Shown one piece after another: positions 61,542 to 64,000 of a DNA stretch of 64,000 bases; position 1 is the first letter of the stretch, and each line of letters begins with the position of its first letter. A program made the position numbers and the translations under genes. Source of the stretch: Diacronema lutheri (taxonomy: Eukaryota; Haptophyta; Pavlovophyceae; Pavlovales; Pavlovaceae). The DNA lies in assembly GCA_019448385.1 (NCBI GenBank), contig JAGTXO010000030.1, forward strand, positions 124,001 to 188,000. Reading direction: 5' to 3'. The notes beneath the pieces were generated by a model that ran no database searches, was not told the origin of the DNA, and saw only the letters and a program-made list of their open reading frames with translations.

Positions 61542-62462
61542 TCACAAGGCTGATGTCTGTTGCCCGTCCCCACCCGCCACGAGCTGCGCGTGGCGCATCG
61601 CCCAATACTTTGACCTGACCGTGTCCCACTTGGTCGCGAGCGCAATACACATCACCGCGGCCTCCGCCGCCGCCGCCTCTCTGGCGCCCGGCCGGTCGAG
61701 CATGTCGACGAGCGCTGCAGCAGCCGGCGCACAGCCCGGGTGCGCGACGAGCAGCTCGCGGCAGCGCGCGCATAGCCACGCGGCGGCGGCGTCGGGCTCT
61801 GGGCCGGCATCGACGAGGCCCTTCATATAGCTCCACGGCGCAACGTTGTTCGCGTCGCGCCGCAGCTCGCGCGCCGCGAAGTCGAGCTCGGCCGAGACGG
61901 CGGCCGGGTCGTTCAGCGCGCGCGTGCCGCGCAGCACAAAGAAGCGCTCGTTCCACGCCGAGTTGTTGTACGGATCATCGGCGAGGAGCGCGGCGGCAAA
62001 ATCGAGCTCGTCCGCCCACAGGCCGAATCGCCCGATCAGCCACTGGCGGTAGCCCCACGCGTGGTAGTTCTTGCCGTCGGCGTCGAGGCACTCGGCGACG
62101 AACGCGAGCTCCGACGCGTCGCCCGCACCGACGGCCTCGACGCAGCGGCGGCGATGAAACCAGACCTGGTAGTTCTTTTGGTTGTCGCGCGTGACGTCCG
62201 CCGACCACTCCAGCTCGCGCGCCCACGTCTCGCGCGAGCCGAGCGCCTCGAGGCACCGCCGGCGGTACGCCCACGCCGTGTAGTTGGCCGCGTTCAGGTC
62301 GATCACCTCGCCCGTCACGGCGAGCGCGCGCTCACCGACCTCGCCGCGGAGTAGGATGGCACGAAATCGGCCCATCGCCTCCTCGAACTCGGGCGTGTAC
62401 TTGATTCGGACGACGGGGGCCGGTCCGTCGTCCTGCGCTACCGGGGCGAGGTCGTCCGCCAT
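61542..62462 (-). CDS. FNTA: Protein farnesyltransferase / geranylgeranyltransferase-I alpha subunit
   Basis: 306 residues, single exon, complete. It is the shared alpha subunit that pairs with FTase or GGTase-I beta subunits to prenylate CaaX proteins in the cytosol. The PFTA repeats are clear: NYTAWAYRRRCLEALGS, NYQVWFHRRRCVEAVGA, NYHAWGYRQWLIGRFG, NNSAWNERFFVLRG and NVAPWSYMKGLVDAG, at regular 34-45-residue spacing. The N-terminus MADDLAPVAQDDGPAPVVRI leads into IKYTPEFEEAMGRFRAILLR, as in other alpha subunits. The usual Pro-rich N-terminal extension of animals is absent. The upstream region has an A/T tract (TTTTTTTTAAAAAAAA-like, 62471-62488), possibly a promoter element. Confidence 0.93.
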   Translation of the reverse strand: MADDLAPVAQDDGPAPVVRIKYTPEFEEAMGRFRAILLRGEVGERALAVTGEVIDLNAANYTAWAYRRRCLEALGSRETWARELEWSADVTRDNQKNYQVWFHRRRCVEAVGAGDASELAFVAECLDADGKNYHAWGYRQWLIGRFGLWADELDFAAALLADDPYNNSAWNERFFVLRGTRALNDPAAVSAELDFAARELRRDANNVAPWSYMKGLVDAGPEPDAAAAWLCARCRELLVAHPGCAPAAAALVDMLDRPGAREAAAAEAAVMCIALATKWDTVRSKYWAMRHAQLVAGGDGQQTSAL

Positions 62463-62940
62463 GGGGAAGGGATTTTTTTTAAAAAAAAGAGAGGCGTCGC
62501 TCGGGACGTCAGCACTCAGTACGCGGCGCTGGCAAGTTGCGCGCGGACTACGTCGACACGAATGTGCAGGGGTGCAAGCAGCTGTCCGCGCGGCGGGAGC
62601 GCGCGCGAGGCCGCGGGCGAGGGGCCGAAAGGGTCTGGATCAGGAAGCCGACGAGGTGAGCGCGCGGTCTGCAAAGATCGGGCGCGACGATCGCGCCGCC
62701 GCGCCGCGCGGCATCGCCCGGCACGGCCGCGGCGGCTCGGCGCGCGCACGCCGCGCCGAGCGGCGGCGACACGCCGTGCGGCTCGGCCGCGCGCCGCTTA
62801 GGGCACATCGAGGCTAGAGCGGAGCGCAAAGCCGGCGGGCTGCGCGGGCAGCCGGTTGCTCATCTTGTCGCGCCGCGAGGCGGGCAGCGCCTTCTGCTCG
62901 GCGGCAGGCGACGCGGTGGGCGGCGCGCGGCGCGAGGTCG
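62463..62940. other. Spacer between the FTase alpha and isocitrate lyase genes
   Basis: The first 30 bp hold a T/A-rich tract. 62798-62889 may be a last exon of isocitrate lyase (see that entry). Otherwise no gene is supported; short frames here are G+C artefacts. Confidence 0.4.
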
Positions 62941-64000
62941 TCAGCGTGTGCGGTTGGCGCGCGGAGCGCGCGCGGCGCCGTGGGGCGCGGCACGCACGCC
63001 AAACTGCTCTTCCGTGACGCCCGCGCCGAGCGCAGCGGTCGTCGACGAGCCGCCGGTCGCGACGGAGACCTGCGCGTCCATGAGGCCCGCGCCCGACCAC
63101 GCCTGGTGCTTGAGCAGCTCGACGCCAAGCGCGCGCTCCTGCCGCTGGATCATCTCAACGTACGCGCCCATGCCGCGCTGCGCGTAGCCCTCGACGAACT
63201 GGTGCGCGATCAGCCCGTTCGAGTGGAAGCCGGCGAGCGTGATGAACTGCCAGACGAAGCCGAGCTTTGCGAGATCGCCGGTGAAGCTCTCGATCTGCGC
63301 GTCGCTCATGCCCGCAGCGTCCCAGTTGAACGAGGGCGAGAGGTTGTACGCGAGCATCTTGCCCGGGAAGTAGGCATGCACGCCGCGCGCGAACTGCTCC
63401 GCCTGCGTGACGATCGGCTTTGCCGTCTCCATCCACAGCTGGTGTGCACGGCACAGTTGGCGCAGGGGCGGGGCAGATGGGCAGGCACGCGCCAACCCGC
63501 GCGCCGCGGCCGCGTGAGTGCGCGTCAAGCGCACGAGCGCGCGCACTCGTGCGCAGCGGCGCGCAGCCGGCGCCGGGGGCGCGAGCGCAAGAACGCGCGC
63601 GCACCAGGTCGCAGTAGGGCGCGTACGCCTTTGCGCGCTCGATCGAGTACTCGGTGCCGCCGCGCACGCGGTAGTAGCCCTCGCGCGCGCGCGGCGCGTC
63701 CCAGTCGAAGAAGGGCACCTTGTCCGCCGCGCCGAGCGCGTCGGCCGCCGCGGCGCGCATCTCGCGCAGCGGCGTGCCGACGAGGGAGTTTGCGGCGAGC
63801 GTCGCGTTGAACGCGGCGGTGCGCGAGCCGTCGGCGTCGCCCGCGGCGGCGAGCGCGGCGCGCACGGCCTCGGGGAACGTCTGCAGCTTGGCCGCCTCGT
63901 CCCAGCCCGTCTGGAACGCGTTCAAATCCGACTGCGCGAGGCCCTTCGCGCGCGCGGCGGCGATCGCCTCGTTGAGGCTCGCCGCGTGCGCGAAGGGCGT
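62941..64000 (-). CDS. Isocitrate lyase, C-terminal part (partial, runs off right edge)
   Basis: Exons 64000-63605 and 63438-62941 (166-bp phase-0 intron, GTGCGC...CACCAG). Splicing restores YAPYCDLLWMETAKPIVTQA. It cleaves isocitrate to glyoxylate and succinate in the glyoxylate cycle. Seen: NSLVGTPLREMRAAAADALG, VPFFDWDAPRAREGYYRVRG, FPGKMLAYNLSPSFNWDAAG, KLGFVWQFITLAGFHSNGL, ERALGVELLKHQAWSGAG and GVTEEQFG near the end. The catalytic Cys (KKCGH) part lies outside the window. After EEQFG the frame continues for 18 Ala/Arg-rich residues to a stop. A GTGCGT donor exactly there, and a phase-0 acceptor GAGCAG ahead of KALPASRRDKMSNRLPAQPA (stop near 62798), suggest an alternative extra last exon. 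Confidence 0.92.

Noticed and set aside
62548-62829. Small minus-strand frame upstream of FTase alpha
   Set aside because: Composition-driven Arg/Ala/Pro sequence that overlaps the possible isocitrate lyase tail exon.

Overview
The window is nuclear DNA of a very G+C-rich unicellular eukaryote, most likely a photosynthetic alga. My best guess is a haptophyte of the Pavlova/Diacronema type; that is inference from gene content and base composition, not from a search. The support is: spliceosomal introns of about 60-190 bp, nearly all starting GTGCG and ending CAG; algal or fungal-type genes (isocitrate lyase, homoserine kinase, PI4K-gamma-like kinase, NOG1-like GTPase with a signal-like leader); and large eukaryotic mobile elements. 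Long open frames on both strands are mostly a by-product of the high G+C.

Layout. 1-10.7 kb: host genes (a secreted or Golgi protein cut by the left edge, a coiled-coil protein with a 30-bp minisatellite, a mitochondrial acetyl-CoA hydrolase/CoA-transferase, a NOG1-like GTPase divergent from a small gene), then a decayed minus-strand coding region. 10.8-11.7 kb: an 863-bp palindrome made of two inverted copies of a MITE with telomere-like ends. 12.2-34.6 kb: a large mobile-element island. It holds a broken SSB-like/Pif1 helicase gene, a decayed Fanzor relic, and one enormous gene. That gene reads as three phase-0 exons coding about 5,685 residues. Along one frame it carries an Ulp1-like cysteine protease, a YqaJ-type exonuclease, a chromodomain and a C-terminal Fanzor (eukaryotic TnpB-like RNA-guided nuclease) with D, E and D in the three RuvC motifs. 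This is the most exciting part of the window.

34.9-49.4 kb: three tandem minus-strand copies (A, B, C) of a Patched/NPC1-like sterol-sensing-domain transporter with identical intron positions. A and B are separated by a 2.4-kb foldback element packed with oppositely oriented 189-bp satellite units. B and C are separated by a 2.75-kb Tc1/mariner-like element with 440-bp inverted repeats and gene-like cargo. Copy C carries an in-frame stop.

49.5-64 kb: host genes again: a WW+RRM RNA-binding protein, homoserine kinase, a divergent coiled-coil protein, a PI4K-gamma-like kinase with a ubiquitin-like N-terminus, a TKL-like kinase, the farnesyl/geranylgeranyltransferase alpha subunit, and isocitrate lyase cut by the right edge.

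The host genes are unrelated neighbours rather than a pathway cluster. The CoA-transferase and isocitrate lyase both bear on acetate/acetyl-CoA use, but they lie at opposite ends of the window. The island genes plausibly worked together as the replication, processing and targeting machinery of one mobile element.
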